Shown here in pieces: positions 47,750 to 60,541 of a stretch of 64,000 bases of DNA. Origin of the DNA: Clusia tigrina (lineage: Eukaryota; Arthropoda; Insecta; Diptera; Clusiidae). Under the pieces are notes generated by a model. The model ran no database searches and was not told where the DNA came from. It was given only the letters and a program-made list of their open reading frames with translations. Position 1 is the first letter of the stretch. Every line of letters begins with the position of its first letter. A program made the position numbers and the translations under genes. The stretch is taken from the NCBI GenBank assembly GCA_920105625.2, contig OV050032.1, positions 109,228,542 through 109,292,541 of the forward strand, read 5' to 3'.

Positions 47750-49512
47750 TTGCAACATACAAATACTTGTAACTTTTTACTAGAGCGTCATAAAACCTTG
47801 AAATTTTGTAACAATAAAGTACTCGAGCCTCTTGTCAATTTAAGCCATCGCTCAAAGCTATGCTACCCTAGAGTCCCTAATCAAACACTGATAAAACTTC
47901 AAACGCCCCTAACTTATTTACGGTACGTCCTACACCTATCAAAGTTTGCAACATAAAAATGCTTGTAACTTTTTACTGGAGCGTCATAAAACCTTCAAAT
48001 TTTGTAACAATAAAGTACTCGAGCCTCTTGTCAATTTAAGCTATCGGTCAAAGCGATGCTACCCTTGAGTCCCAAATCAAACACTGATAAAACATCAAAT
48101 GGCCCTAACTTCGATACGGTACGTCCTACACCTATCAAAGATTGCAACATACAAATGCTTGTAACTTTTTACTGGAGCGTCATAAAACCTTGAAATTTTG
48201 TAGCAATTAAGTACTCGAGCCTCTTGTCAATTTAAGCTATCGGTCAAAGCGATGCTAACCTTGAGTCCCAAATCAAACACTGAAAAAACATCAAATGGCC
48301 CTAACTTCTATACGGTACGTCCTACACCTATCTAAGTTTGCAACATACAAATGCTTGTAACTTTTTACTGGATCGTCATAAAACATTGAAATTTTGTAAC
48401 AATAAAGTACTCGAGCCTCTTGTCAATTTAAGCTATCGCTCAAAGCTATGCTACCCTTGAGTCCCAAATCAAACACTGATAAAACTTCAAACGCCCCTAA
48501 CTTCTATACGGTACGACCTACACCTATCAAAGTTTGCAACATACAAATGCTGGTAACTTTTTACTGGAGCGTCATAAAACCTTGAAATTTTGTAACAATG
48601 AAGTACCCGAGCCTCTTGTCAATTTAAGCTATCGCTTAAAGCTATGCTACCCTTGAGTCCCAAATCAAACACTGATAAAACTTCAAATGGCCCTAACTTT
48701 TATACGGTACGTGCTACACCTATCAAAGTTGACAACATACAAATGCTTGTAACTTTTTACTGGAGCGTCATAAAACCTTGAAATTTTGTAACAGTGAAGT
48801 ACCCGAGCCTCTTGTCAATTTAAGCCATCGCTCAAAGCTATGCTACCCTTGAGTCCCAAATCAAACACTGATAAAACTTCAAACGCCCCTAACTTATTTA
48901 CGGTATGTCCTACACCTATCAAAGTTTGCAACATACAAATGCTTGTAACTTTTTACTGGAGCGTCATAAAACCTTGAAATTTTGTAACAATGCAGTACCC
49001 GAGCCTCTTGTCAATTTAAGCCATCGCTCAAAGCTATGCTACCCTTGAGTCCCAAATCAAACACTGATAAAACTTCAAACGCCCCTAACTTCTTTACGGT
49101 ATGTCCTACACCTATCAAAGTTTGCAACATACAAATGCTTGTAACTTTTTACTGGAGCGTCATAAAACCTTGAAATTTTGAACCAAGGAAGTACCCGAGC
49201 CTCTTGTCAATTTAAGCCATCGCTCAAAGCTATGCTACCCTAGAGTCCCAAATCAAACACTGATAAAACTTCAAATGGCTCTAACTTCTATACAGTACGT
49301 CCTACACCTATCAAAGTTTGCAACATACAAATGCTTTAACTTTTTACTGGAGCGTCATAAAACCTTGAAATTTTGTAACAATAAAGTACTCGAGCCTCTT
49401 GTCAATTTAAGCCATCGCTCAAAGCTATGCTACCCTTGAGTCCCAAATCAAACACTGATAAAACTTCAAACGCCCCTATTTTCTTTACGATACGTCCTAC
49501 ACCTATCAAAGT
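47750..49512 (+). repeat. 9-monomer HOR (1,763 bp), copy 2
   Basis: Repeats the preceding 9-mer. It has GAACCAAGGAAG at 49,122 where copy 1 has GAATCAAGG, and one base is missing in ATGCTTTAAC near 49,335, so the last monomer is 195 bp. Its last two monomers also begin the second copy of the 4-kb block first seen at 38,026. Confidence 0.9.
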
Positions 49513-50492
49513 TTGCAACATACAAATACTTGTAACTTTTTACTAGAGCGTCATAAAACCTTGAAATTTTGTAACAATAAAGTACTCGAGCTTCTTGTCA
49601 ATTTAAGCCATCGCTCAAAGCTATGCTACCCTAGAGTCCCTAATCAAACACTGATAAAACTTCAAACGCCCCTAACTTCTTTACGGTACGTCCTACACCT
49701 ATCAAAGTTTGCAACATAAAAATGCTTGTAACTTTTTACTGGAGCGTCATAAAACCTTCATATTTTGTAACAATAAAGTACTCGAGCCTCTTGTCAATTT
49801 AAGCTATCGGTCAAAGCGATGCTACCCTTGAGTCCCAAATCAAACACTGATAAAACATCAAATGGCCCTAACTTCGATACGGTACGTCCTACACCTATCA
49901 AAGTTTGCAACATTCAAATGCTTGTAACTTTTTAGTGGAGCGTCATAAAACCTTGAAATTTTGTAACAATAAAGTACTCGAGCCTCTTGTCAATTTAAGC
50001 TATCGGTCAAAGCGATGCTAACCTTGAGTCCCAAATCAAACACTGAAAAAACATCAAATGGACCTAACTTCTATACGGTACGTCCTACACCTATCTAAGT
50101 TTTCAACATACAAATGCTTGTAACTTTTTACTGGAGCGTCATAAAACCTTGAAATTTTGTAACAATAAAGTACTCGAGCCTCTTGTCAATTTAAGCTATC
50201 GCTCAAAGCTATGCTACCCTTGAGTCCCAAATCAAACACTGATAAAACTTCAAACGCCCCTAACTTCTATACGGTACGTCCTACACCTATCAAAGTTTGC
50301 AACATACAAATGCTGGTAACTTTTTACTGGAGCGTCATAAAACCTTGAAATTTTGTAACAATGAAGTACCCGAGCCTCTTGTCAATTTAAGCTATCGCTT
50401 AAAGCTATGCTACCCTTGAGTCCGAAATCAAACACTGATAAAACTTCAAATGGCCCTAACTTTTATACGGTACGTGCTACACCTATCAAAGT

Positions 50493-50679
50493 TGACAACA
50501 TACAAATGCTTGTAACTTTTTACTGGAGCATCATAAAACCTTGAAATTTTGAAACAATAAAGAACTCGAGCCTCTTGTAATTTTAAGCTATCGCTCAAAG
50601 CTATGCTACCCTAGAGTCCCAAATCAAACACTGATAAACGCCCTAACTTCTTTACGGTACGTCCTACACCTATCAAAGT
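50493..50679 (+). repeat. 187-bp monomer, second copy
   Basis: Identical 9-bp loss (GATAAACGCCCTAAC) to 39,398-39,584, 11,095 bp away, with the same GAAACAATAAAGAACTCG and CTTGTAATTTTAAG variants. It is a copy made by the block duplication and not a new event. Confidence 0.93.
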
Positions 50680-51071
50680 TTGCAACATACAAATGCTTGT
50701 ATCTTTTTACTGGAGCGTCATAAAACCTTGAAATTTAGTAACAATAAAGTACTCGAGCATCTTGTCAATTTAAGCTATCGCTCAAAGCTATGCTACCCTT
50801 GAGTCCCAAATCAAACACTGATAAAACTTCAAACGCCCCTCACTTCTTTACGGTACGTCCTACACCTATCAAAGTTGGCAACATTCAAATGCTTGGAACT
50901 TTTTACTGGAGCGTCATAAAACCTTGAAATTTTGTAACAACAAAGTACTCGAGCCTCTTGTAAATTTAAGCCATCGCTCAAAGCTATGCTACCCTAGAGT
51001 CCCAAACCAAACACTGATAAAACTTCAAACGCCCCTAACTTCTTTACGGTACGTCCTACACCTATCAAAGT

Positions 51072-51200
51072 TTGCAACATACAAATGCTTGTAACTTTTT
51101 ACTGGAGCGTCATAAAACCTTGAAATTTTGTAACAATAAACACTGATAAAACTTTAAATGGCCCTAACTTCTATACGGTACGTCCTACACCTATCAAAGT
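51072..51200 (+). repeat. Truncated 129-bp monomer
   Basis: Same deletion, AAACTTTAAATGGCC variant. It lies 11,095 bp from the copy at 39,977. Confidence 0.95.
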
Positions 51201-51592
51201 TTGCAACATACAAATGCTTGTAACTTTTTACTGGAGCGTCATAAAACCTTGAAATTTTGTAACAATGAAGTACCCGAGCCTCTTGTCAATTTAAGCTATC
51301 GCTCAAAGCTATGCTACCCTAGAGTCCCAAATCAAACACGGATAAAACTTAAAATGGCTCTAACTTCTATACGGTACGTCCTACACCTATCAAAGTTTGC
51401 AACATAGAAATGCTTGTAACTTTTTACTGGAGCGTCATAAAACCTTGAAATTTTGTAACAATAAAATACTCGAGCCTCTTGTCTATTTAAGCTATCGCTC
51501 AAAGCTATGCTACCGTTGAGTCTCAAATCAAACACTGATAAAACTTCAAATGGCCCTAACTTCTTTACGGTACGTCCTACACCTATCAAAGT

Positions 51593-54500
51593 TTGCAACA
51601 TAGAAATGCTTGTAACTTTTTACTGGAGCGTCATAAAACCTTGAAATTTTGTAACAATGAAGTACCCGAGCCTCTTGTCAATTTAAGCTATCGCTCAAAG
51701 CTATGCTACCCTAGAGTCCCAAATAAAACACTGATAAAACTTCAAACGCCCCTAACTTCTTTACGGTACGTCCTCCACCTATCAAAGTTTGCAACATACA
51801 AATGCTTGTATCTTTTTACTGGAGCGTCATAAAACCTTGAAATTTTGTAACAATAAAGTACTCGAGCCTCTTGCCAATTTAAGCCATCGCTCAAAGCTAT
51901 GCTACCCTTGAGTCCCAAATCAAACACTGATAAAACTTCAAACGCCCCTAACTTCTTTACGGTACGTCCTACACCTATCAAAGTTTGCAACATACACATG
52001 CTTGTAACTTTTTACTGGAGCGTCATAAAACCTTGAAATTTCGTTACAATGAAGTACTCGAGCATCTTGTCAATTTAAGCCATCGCTCAAAGCTATGCTA
52101 CCCTTGAGTCCCAAATCAAACACTGATAAAACTTCAAATGGCCCTAACTTTTATACGGTACGTGCTACACCTATCAAAGTTTGCAACATACAAATGCTTG
52201 AAACTTTCTACTGGAACGTCATAAAACCTTGAAATTTTGTAACAATGCAGTACCCGAGCCTCTTGTCAATTTAAGCCATCGCTCAAAGCTATGCTACCCT
52301 TGAGTCCCAAATCAAACACTGATAAAACTTCAAACGCCCCTAACTTCTTTACGGTATGTCCTACACCTATCAAAGTTTGCAACATACAAATGCTTGTAAC
52401 TTTTTACTGGAGCGTCATAAAACCTTGAAATTTTGAACCAAGGAAGTACCCGAGCCTCTTGTCAATTTAAGCCATCGCTCAAAGCTATGCTACCCTAGAG
52501 TCCCAAATCAAACACTGATAAAACTTCAAATGGCTCTAACTTCTATACAGTACGTCCTACACCTATCAAAGTTTGCAACATACAAATGCTTGTAAATTTT
52601 TACTGGAGCATCATAAAACCTTGAAATTTTGTAACAATAAAGTACTCGAGCCTGTTGTCAATTTAAGCTATCGCTCAAAGCTATGCTACCCTTGAGTCCC
52701 AAATCAAACACTGATAAAACTTCAAACGCCCCTATTTTCTTTACGATACGTCCTACACCTATCAAAGTTTGCAACATACAAATACTTGTAACTTTTTACT
52801 AGAGCGTCATAAAACCTTGAAATTTTGTAACAATAAAGTACTCGAGCCTCTTGTCAATTTAAGCCATCGCTCAAAGCTATGCTACCCTAGAGTCCCTAAT
52901 CAAACACTGATAAAACTTCAAACGCCCCTAACTTCTTTACGGTACGTCCTACACCTATCAAAGTTTGCAACATAAAAATGCTTGTAACTTTTTACTGGAG
53001 CGTCATAAAACCTTCAAATTTTGTAACAATAAAGTACTCGAGCCTCTTGTCAATTTAAGCTATCGGTCAAAGCGATGCTACCCTTGAGTCCCAAATCAAA
53101 CACTGATAAAACATCAAATGGCCCTAACTTCGATACGGTACGTCCTACACCTATCAAAGATTGCAACATACAAATGCTTGTAACTTTTTACTGGAGCGTC
53201 ATAAAACCTTGAAATTTTGTAGCAATTAAGTACTCGAGCCTCTTGTCAATTTAAGCTATCGGTCAAAGCGATGCTAACCTTGAGTCCCAAATCAAACACT
53301 GAAAAAACATCAAATGGCCCTAACTTCTATACGGTACGTCCTACACCTATCTAAGTTTGCAACATACAAATGCTTGTAACTTTTTACTGGATCGTCATAA
53401 AACATTGAAATTTTGTAACAATAAAGTACTCGAGCCTCTTGTCAATTTAAGCTATCGCTCAAAGCTATGCTACCCTTGAGTCCCAAATCAAACACTGATA
53501 AAACTTCAAACGCCCCTAACTTCTATACGGTACGACCTACACCTATCAAAGTTTGCAACATACAAATGCTGGTAACTTTTTACTGGAGCGTCATAAAACC
53601 TTGAAATTTTGTAACAATGAAGTACCCGAGCCTCTTGTCAATTTAAGCTATCGCTTAAAGCTATGCTACCCTTGAGTCCCAAATCAAACACTGATAAAAC
53701 TTCAAATGGCCCTAACTTTTATACGGTACGTGCTACACCTATCAAAGTTGACAACATACAAATGCTTGTAACTTTTTACTGGAGCGTCATAAAACCTTGA
53801 AATTTTGTAACAGTGAAGTACCCGAGCCTCTTGTCAATTTAAGCCATCGCTCAAAGCTATGCTACCCTTGAGTCCCAAATCAAACACTGATAAAACTTCA
53901 AACGCCCCTAACTTATTTACGGTATGTCCTACACCTATCAAAGTTTGCAACATACAAATGCTTGTAACTTTTTACTGGAGCGTCGTAAAACATTGAAATT
54001 TTTAACCAAGGAAGTACCCGAGCCTCTTGTCAATTTAAGCCATCGCTCAAAGCTATGCTACCCTAGAGACCCAAATCAAACACTGATAAAACTTCAAATG
54101 GCTCTAACTTCTATAAGGTACGTCCTACACCTATCAAAGTTTGCAACATACAAATGCTTGTAACTTTTTACTGGAGCGTCATAAAACCTTGAAATTTTGT
54201 AACAATAAACACTGATAAAACTTCAAATGGCCCTAACTTCTATACGGTACGTCCTACACCTATCAAAGTTTGCAACAAACAAATGCTTGTAACTTTTTAC
54301 TGGAGCGTCATAAAACCTTGAAATTTTGTAACAATGAAGTACCCGAGCCTCTTGTCAATTTAAGCTATCGCTCAAAGCTATGCTACCCTAGAGTCCCAAA
54401 TTAAACACGGATAAAACTTCAAATGGCTCTAACTTCTATACGGTACGTCCTACACCTATCAAAGTTTGCAACACAGAAATGCTTGTAACTTTTTACTGGA

Positions 54501-54661
54501 GCGTCATAAAACCTTGAAATTTTGTAACAATAAAGTACTCGAGCCTCTTGTCAATTTAAGCTATCGCTCAAAGCTATGCTACCCTTGAGTCTCAAATCAA
54601 ACACTGATAAAACTTCAAATGGCCTTAACTTCTTTACGGTACGTCCTACACCTATCAAAGT
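51593..54661 (+). repeat. Copy of the marker-start block plus 7-mer and truncated monomer
   Basis: 51,593-52,768 repeats 40,498-41,673 at 11,095 bp. From 52,769 the order follows the 7-mer (CATAAAAATG, TAGCAATTAAG, CTGGATCGTC, ATGCTGGTAAC, AACAGTGAAG). The monomer at 53,945 has GCGTCGTAAAACATTG, ATTTTTAACCAAGG and CTATAAGGTACG. A 129-bp monomer at 54,141 and two AATGAAG/AATAAAG monomers follow. Confidence 0.86.
54141..54269 (+). repeat. Truncated 129-bp monomer
   Basis: Same deletion with the original AAACTTCAAATGG after the join, so it resembles the left-hand copies more than its nearest neighbour at 51,072. It is the rightmost one in the window. Confidence 0.95.
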
Positions 54662-57405
54662 TTGCAACATAGAAATGCTTGTAACTTTTTACTGGAGCGT
54701 CATAAAACCTTGAAATTTTGTAACAATGAAGTACCCGAGCCTCTTGTCAATTTAAGCTATCGCTCAAAGCTATGCTACCCTAGAGTCCCAAATAAAACAC
54801 TGATAAAACTTCAAACGCCCCTAACTTCTTTACGGTACGTCCTCCACCTATCAAAGTTTGCAACATACAAATGCTTGTATCTTTTTACTGGAGCGTCATA
54901 AAACCTTGAAATTTTGTAACAATAAAGTACTCGAGCCTCTTGCCAATTTAAGCCATCGCTCAAAGCTATGCTACCCTTGAGTCCCAAATCAAACACTGAT
55001 AAAACTTCAAACGCCCCTAACTTCTTTACGGTACGTCCTACACCTATCAAAGTTTGCAGCATACAAATGCTTGTAACTTTTTACTGGAGCGTCATAAAAC
55101 CTTGAAATTTCGTTACAATGAAGTACTCGAGCATCTTGTCAATTTAAGCCATCGCTCAAAGCTATGCTACCCTTGAGTCCCAAATCAAACACTGATAAAA
55201 CTTCAAATGGCCCTAACTTCTATACGGTACGTCCTACACCTATCAAAGTTTGCAACATACAAATGCTTGTAACTTTTTACTGGAGCGTCATAAAAACTTG
55301 AAATTTTTTAACAATGAAGTACCCGAGCCTCTTGTCAATTTAAGCTATCGCTTAAAGCTATGCTACCCTTGAGTCCCAAATCAAACACTGATAAAACTTC
55401 AAATGGCCCTAACTTTTATACGGTACGTGCTACACCTATCAAAGTTGACAACATACAAATGTTTGTAACTTTTTACTGGAGCATCATAAAACCTTGAAAT
55501 TTTGTAACAATAAAGTACTCGAGCCTCTTGTCAATTTAAGCTATCGCTCAAAGCTATGCTACCCTAGAGTCCCAAATCAAACACTGATAAAACTTCAAAC
55601 GCCCCTAACTTCTTTACGGTACGTCCTACACCTATCAAAGTTTGCAACATACAAATGCTTGAAACTTTCTACTGGAGCGTCATAAAACCTTGAAATTTTG
55701 TAACAATGCAGTACCCGAGCCTCTTGTCAATTTAAGCCATCGCTCAAAGCTATGCTACCCTTGAGTCCCAAATCAAACACTGATAAAACTTCAAACGCCC
55801 CTAACTTCTTTACGGTATGTCCTACACCTATTAAAGTTTGCAACATACAAATGCTTGTAACTTTTTACTGGAGCGTCATAAAACCTTGAAATTTTGAACC
55901 AAGGAAGTACCCGAGCCTCTTGTCAATTTAAGCCATCGCTCAAAGCTATGCTACCCTAGAATCCCAAATCAAACACTGATAAAACTTCAAATGGCTCTAA
56001 CTTCTATACAATACGTCCTACACCTATCAAAGTTTGCAACATACAAATGCTTGTAACTTTTTACTGGAGCGTCATAAAACCTTGAAATTTTGTAACAATA
56101 AAGTACTCGAGCCTCTTGTCAATTTAAGCTATCGGTCAAAGCGATGCTAACCTTGAGTCCCAAATCAAACACTGAAAAAACATCAAATGGCCCTAACTTC
56201 TATACGGTACGTCCTACACCTATCTAAGTTTGCAACATACAAATGCTTGTAAATTTTTACTGGAGCGTCATAAAACCTTGAAATTTTGTAACAATAAAGT
56301 ACTCGAGCCTCTTGTCAATTTAAGCTATCGCTCAAAGCTATGCTACCCTTGAGTCCCAAATCAAACACTGATAAAACTTCAAACGCCCCTAACTTCTATA
56401 CGGTACGTCCTACACCTTTCAAAGTTTGCAACATACAAATGCTGGTAACTTTTTACTGGAGCGTCATAAAACCTTGAAATTTTGTAACAATGAAGTACCC
56501 GAGCCTCTTGTCAATTTAAGCTATCGCTTAAAGCTATGCTACCCTTGAGTCCCAAATCAAACACTGATAAAACTTCAAATGGCCCTAACTTTTATACGGT
56601 ACGTGCTACACCTATCAAAGTTTACAACATACAAATGCTTGTAACTTTTTACTGGAGCATCATAAAACCTTGAAATTTTGTAACAATAAAGTACTCGAGC
56701 CTCTTGTAAATTTAAGCTATCGCTCAAAGCTATGCTACCCTAGAGTCCCAAATCAAACACTGATAAAACTTCAAACGCCCCTAACTTCTTTACGGTACGT
56801 CCTACACCTATCAAAGTTTGCAACATACAAATGCTTGAAAGCTTTTACTGGAGCGTCATAAAACCTTGAAATTTTGTAACAATGAAGTACCCGAGCCTCT
56901 TGTCAATTTAAGCCATCGCTGAAAGCTATGCTACCCTTGAGTCCCAAATCAAACACTGTTAAAACTTCAAACGCCCCTAACTTATTTACGGTATGTCCTA
57001 CACCTATCAAAGTTTGCAACATACAAATGCTTGTAACTTTTTACTGGAGCGTCATAAAACCTTGAAATTTTGAACCAAGGAAGTACCCGAGCCTCTTGTC
57101 AATTTGAGCCATCGCTCAAAGCTATGCTACCCTAGAGACCCAAATCAAACACTGATAAAACTTCAAATGGCTCTAACTTCTATACGGTACGTCCTACACC
57201 TATCAAAGTTTGCAACATACAAATGCTTGTAACTTTTTACTAGAGCGTCATAAAACCTTGAAATTTTGAAACAATAAAGTACTCGAGCCTCTTGTCAATT
57301 TAAGCCATCGCTCAAAGCTATGCTACCCTAGAGTCCCTAATCAAACACTGATAAAAATTCAAACGCCCCTAACTTCTTTACGGTACGTCCTACACCTATC
57401 AAAGT
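54662..57405 (+). repeat. Fourteen monomers resembling the start of the 24,447 unit
   Basis: The first seven monomers (54,662-56,033) follow the same order as 24,447-25,818: marker with CCTCCACC, CTTGCCAATT, TTTCGTTACAATG, AAAACTTG, GTTGACAAC with GCATCAT, GAAACTTTCTACTGG with AATGCAG, GAACCAAGGAAG. It then continues with GGTCAAAGCG, ATGCTGGTAAC, CTTGAAAGC, GAGACCCAAATC and TACTAGAGCG monomers. Confidence 0.83.
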
Positions 57406-58973
57406 TTGCAACATAAAAATGCTTGTAACTTTTTACTGGAGCGTCATAAAACCTTCAAATTTTGTAACAATAAAGTACTCGAGCCTCTTGTCAATTTAAG
57501 CTATCGGTCAAAGCGATGCTACCCTTGAGTCCCAAATCAAACACTGATAAAACATCAAATGGCCCTAACTTCGATACGGTACGTCCTACACCTATCAAAG
57601 ATTGCAACATACAAATGCTTGTAACTTTTTACTGGAGCGTCATAAAACCTTGAAATTTTGTAACAATAAAGTACTCGAGCCTCTTGTCAATTTAAGCTAT
57701 CGGTCAAAGCGATGCTAACCTTGAGTCCCAAATCAAACACTGAAAAATCATCAAATGGCCCTAACTTCTATACGGTACGTCCTACACCTATCTAAGTTTG
57801 CAACATACAAATGCTTGTAACTTTTTACTGGAGCGTCATAAAACCTTGAAATTTTGTAACAATAAAGTACTCGAGCCTCTTGTCAATTTAAGCTATCGCT
57901 CAAAGCTATGCTACCCTTGAGTCCCAAATCAAACACTGATAAAACTTCAAACGCCCCTAACTTCTATACGGTACGTCCTACACCTATCAAAGTTTGCAAC
58001 ATACAAATGCTGGTAACTTTTTACTGGAGCGTCATAAAACCTTGAAAGTTTGTAACAATGAAGTACCCGAGCCTCTTGTCAATTTAAGCTATCGCTTAAA
58101 GCTATGCTACCCTTGAGTCCCAAATCAAACACTGATAAAACTTCAAATGGCCCTAACTTTTATACGGTACGTGCTACACCTATCAAAGTTGACAACATAC
58201 AAATGCTTGCAACTTTTTACTGGAGCATCATAAAACCTTGAAATTTTGTAACAATAAAGTACTCGAGCCTCTTGTCAATTTAAGCCATTGCTCAAAGCTA
58301 TGCTACCCTTGAGTCCCAAATCAAACACTGATAAAACTTCAAACACCCCTAACTTCTTTACGGTATGTCCTACACCTATCAAAGTTTGCAACATACAAAT
58401 GCTTGTAACTTTTTACTGGAACGTCATAAAACCTTGAAATTTTGAACCAAGGAAGTACCCGAGCCTCTTGTCAATTTAAGCCATCGCTCAAAGCTATGCT
58501 ACCCTAGAGACCCAAATCAAACACTGATAAAACTTCAAATGGCTCTAACTTCTATACGGTACGTCCTACACCTACCAAAGTTTGCAAGATACAAATGCTT
58601 GTAACTTTTTACTGGAGCGTCATAAAACCTTGAAATTTTGTAACAATAAAGTACTCGAGCCTCTTGTCAATTTAAGCTATCGGTCAAAGCGATGCTACCC
58701 TTGAGTCCCAAATCAAACACTGAAAAAACATCAAATGGCCCTAACTTCTATACGGTACGTCCTACACCTATCAAAGTTTGCAACATACAAATGATTGTAA
58801 ATTTTTACTGGAGCGTCATAAAACCTTGAAATTTTGTAACAATAAAGTACTCCAGCCTCTTGTCAATTTAAACTATCGCTCAAAGCTATGCTACCCTTGA
58901 GTCCCAAATCAAACACTGATAAAACTTCAAACGCCCCTAACTTCTATACGGTACGTCCTACACCTATCGAAGT
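57406..58973 (+). repeat. 8-monomer HOR (1,568 bp), copy 1 of 3
   Basis: Order: CCTTCAAATTTTG with GGTCAAAGCG; AAAGATTGC-led GGTCAAAGCG with GCTAACC; an ordinary monomer; ATGCTGGTAAC with GAAAGTTTG; GCTTGCAAC with CATTGCTC; ACTGGAACG with GAACCAAGG and GAGACCC; GGTCAAAGCG with ACTGAAAAAAC; ATGATTGTAAATTTTTAC with ACTCCAGCC and TTAAACTATC. It is repeated at 58,974. Confidence 0.9.
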
Positions 58974-60541
58974 TTGCAACCTACAAATGCTTGTAACTTT
59001 TTACTGGAGCGTCATAAAACCTTCAAATTTTGTAACAATAAAGTACTCGAGCCTCTTGTCAATTTAAGCTATCGGTCAAAGCGATGCTACCCTTGAGTCC
59101 CAAATCAAACACTGATAAAACATCAAATGGCCCTAACTTCGATACGGTACGTCCTACACCTATCAAAGATTGCAACATACAAATGCTTGTAACTTTTTAC
59201 TGGAGCGTCATAAAACCTTGAAATTTTGTAACAATAAAGTACTCGAGCCTCTTGTCAATTTAAGCTATCGGTCAAAGCGATGCTAACCTTGAGTCCCAAA
59301 TCAAACACTGAAAAAACATCAAATGGCCCTAACTTCTATACGGTACGTCCTACACCTATCTAAGTTTGCAACATACAAATGCTTGTAACTTTTTACTGGA
59401 GCGTCATAAAACCTTGAAATTTTGTAACAATAAAGTACTCGAGCCTCTTGTCAATTTAAGCTATCGCTCAAAGCTATGCTACCCTTGAGTCCCAAATCAA
59501 ACACTGATAAAACTTCAAACGCCCCTAACTTCTATACGGTACGTCCTACACCTATCAAAGTTTGCAACATACAAATGCTGGTAACTTTTTACTGGAGCGT
59601 CATAAAACCTTGAAAGTTTGTAACAATGAAGTACCCGAGCCTCTTGTCAATTTAAGCTATCGCTTAAAGCTATGCTACCCTTGAGTCCCAAATCAAACAC
59701 TGATAAAACTTCAAATGGCCCTAACTTTTATACGGTACGTGCTACACCTATCAAAGTTGACAACATACAAATGCTTGCAACTTTTTACTGGAGCATCATA
59801 AAACCTTGAAATTTTGTAACAATAAAGTACTCGAGCCTCTTGTCAATTTAAGCCATTGCTCAAAGCTATGCTACCCTTGAGTCCCAAATCAAACACTGAT
59901 AAAACTTCAAACACCCCTAACTTCTTTACGGTATGTCCTACACCTATCAAAGTTTGCAACATACAAATGCTTGTAACTTTTTACTGGAACGTCATAAAAC
60001 CTTGAAATTTTGAACCAAGGAAGTACCCGAGCCTCTTGTCAATTTAAGCCATCGCTCAAAGCTATGCTACCCTAGAGACCCAAATCAAACACTGATAAAA
60101 CTTCAAATGGCTCTAACTTCTATACGGTACGTCCTACACCTACCAAAGTTTGCAACATACAAATGCTTGTAACTTTTTACTGGAGCGTCATAAAACCTTG
60201 AAATTTTGTAACAATAAAGTACTCGAGCCTCTTGTCAATTTAAGCTATCGGTCAAAGCGATGCTACCCTTGAGTCCCAAATCAAACACTGAAAAAACATC
60301 AAATGGCCCTAACTTCTATACGGTACGTCCTACACCTATCAAAGTTTGCAACATACAAATGATTGTAAATTTTTACTGGAGCGTCATAAAACCTTGAAAT
60401 TTTGTAACAATAAAGTACTCCAGCCTCTTGTCAATTTAAACTATCGCTCAAAGCTATGCTACCCTTGAGTCCCAAATCAAACACTGATAAAACTTCAAAC
60501 GCCCCTAACTTCTATACGGTACGTCCTACACCTATCGAAGT
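58974..60541 (+). repeat. 8-monomer HOR (1,568 bp), copy 2 of 3
   Basis: Repeats 57,406-58,973 monomer by monomer, including the private GAAAGTTTG, CATTGCTC, GAGACCC and ACTCCAGCC variants. It opens with GCAACCTACAAATG. Copy 1 has CTGAAAAATC near 57,744 where copy 2 has CTGAAAAAAC, and GCAAGATAC near 58,585 where copy 2 has GCAACATAC. Confidence 0.91.

Larger units (their letters stand above)
49513..51592 (+). repeat. Second copy of the 38,418-40,497 block
   Basis: Matches 38,418-40,497 at a constant 11,095 bp. Shared private variants include GAGCTTCTTG, TTTTTAGTGGAGCG, GGACCTAAC, AGTCCGAAATC, GAAACAATAAAGAACTCG, CTTGTAATTTTAAG, the 9-bp deletion GATAAACGCCCTAAC, CCCAAACCAAAC and the 129-bp truncated monomer. 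Differences are sparse, for example CCCCTCACTTC and GCTTGGAAC near 50,840-50,896. Confidence 0.92.
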
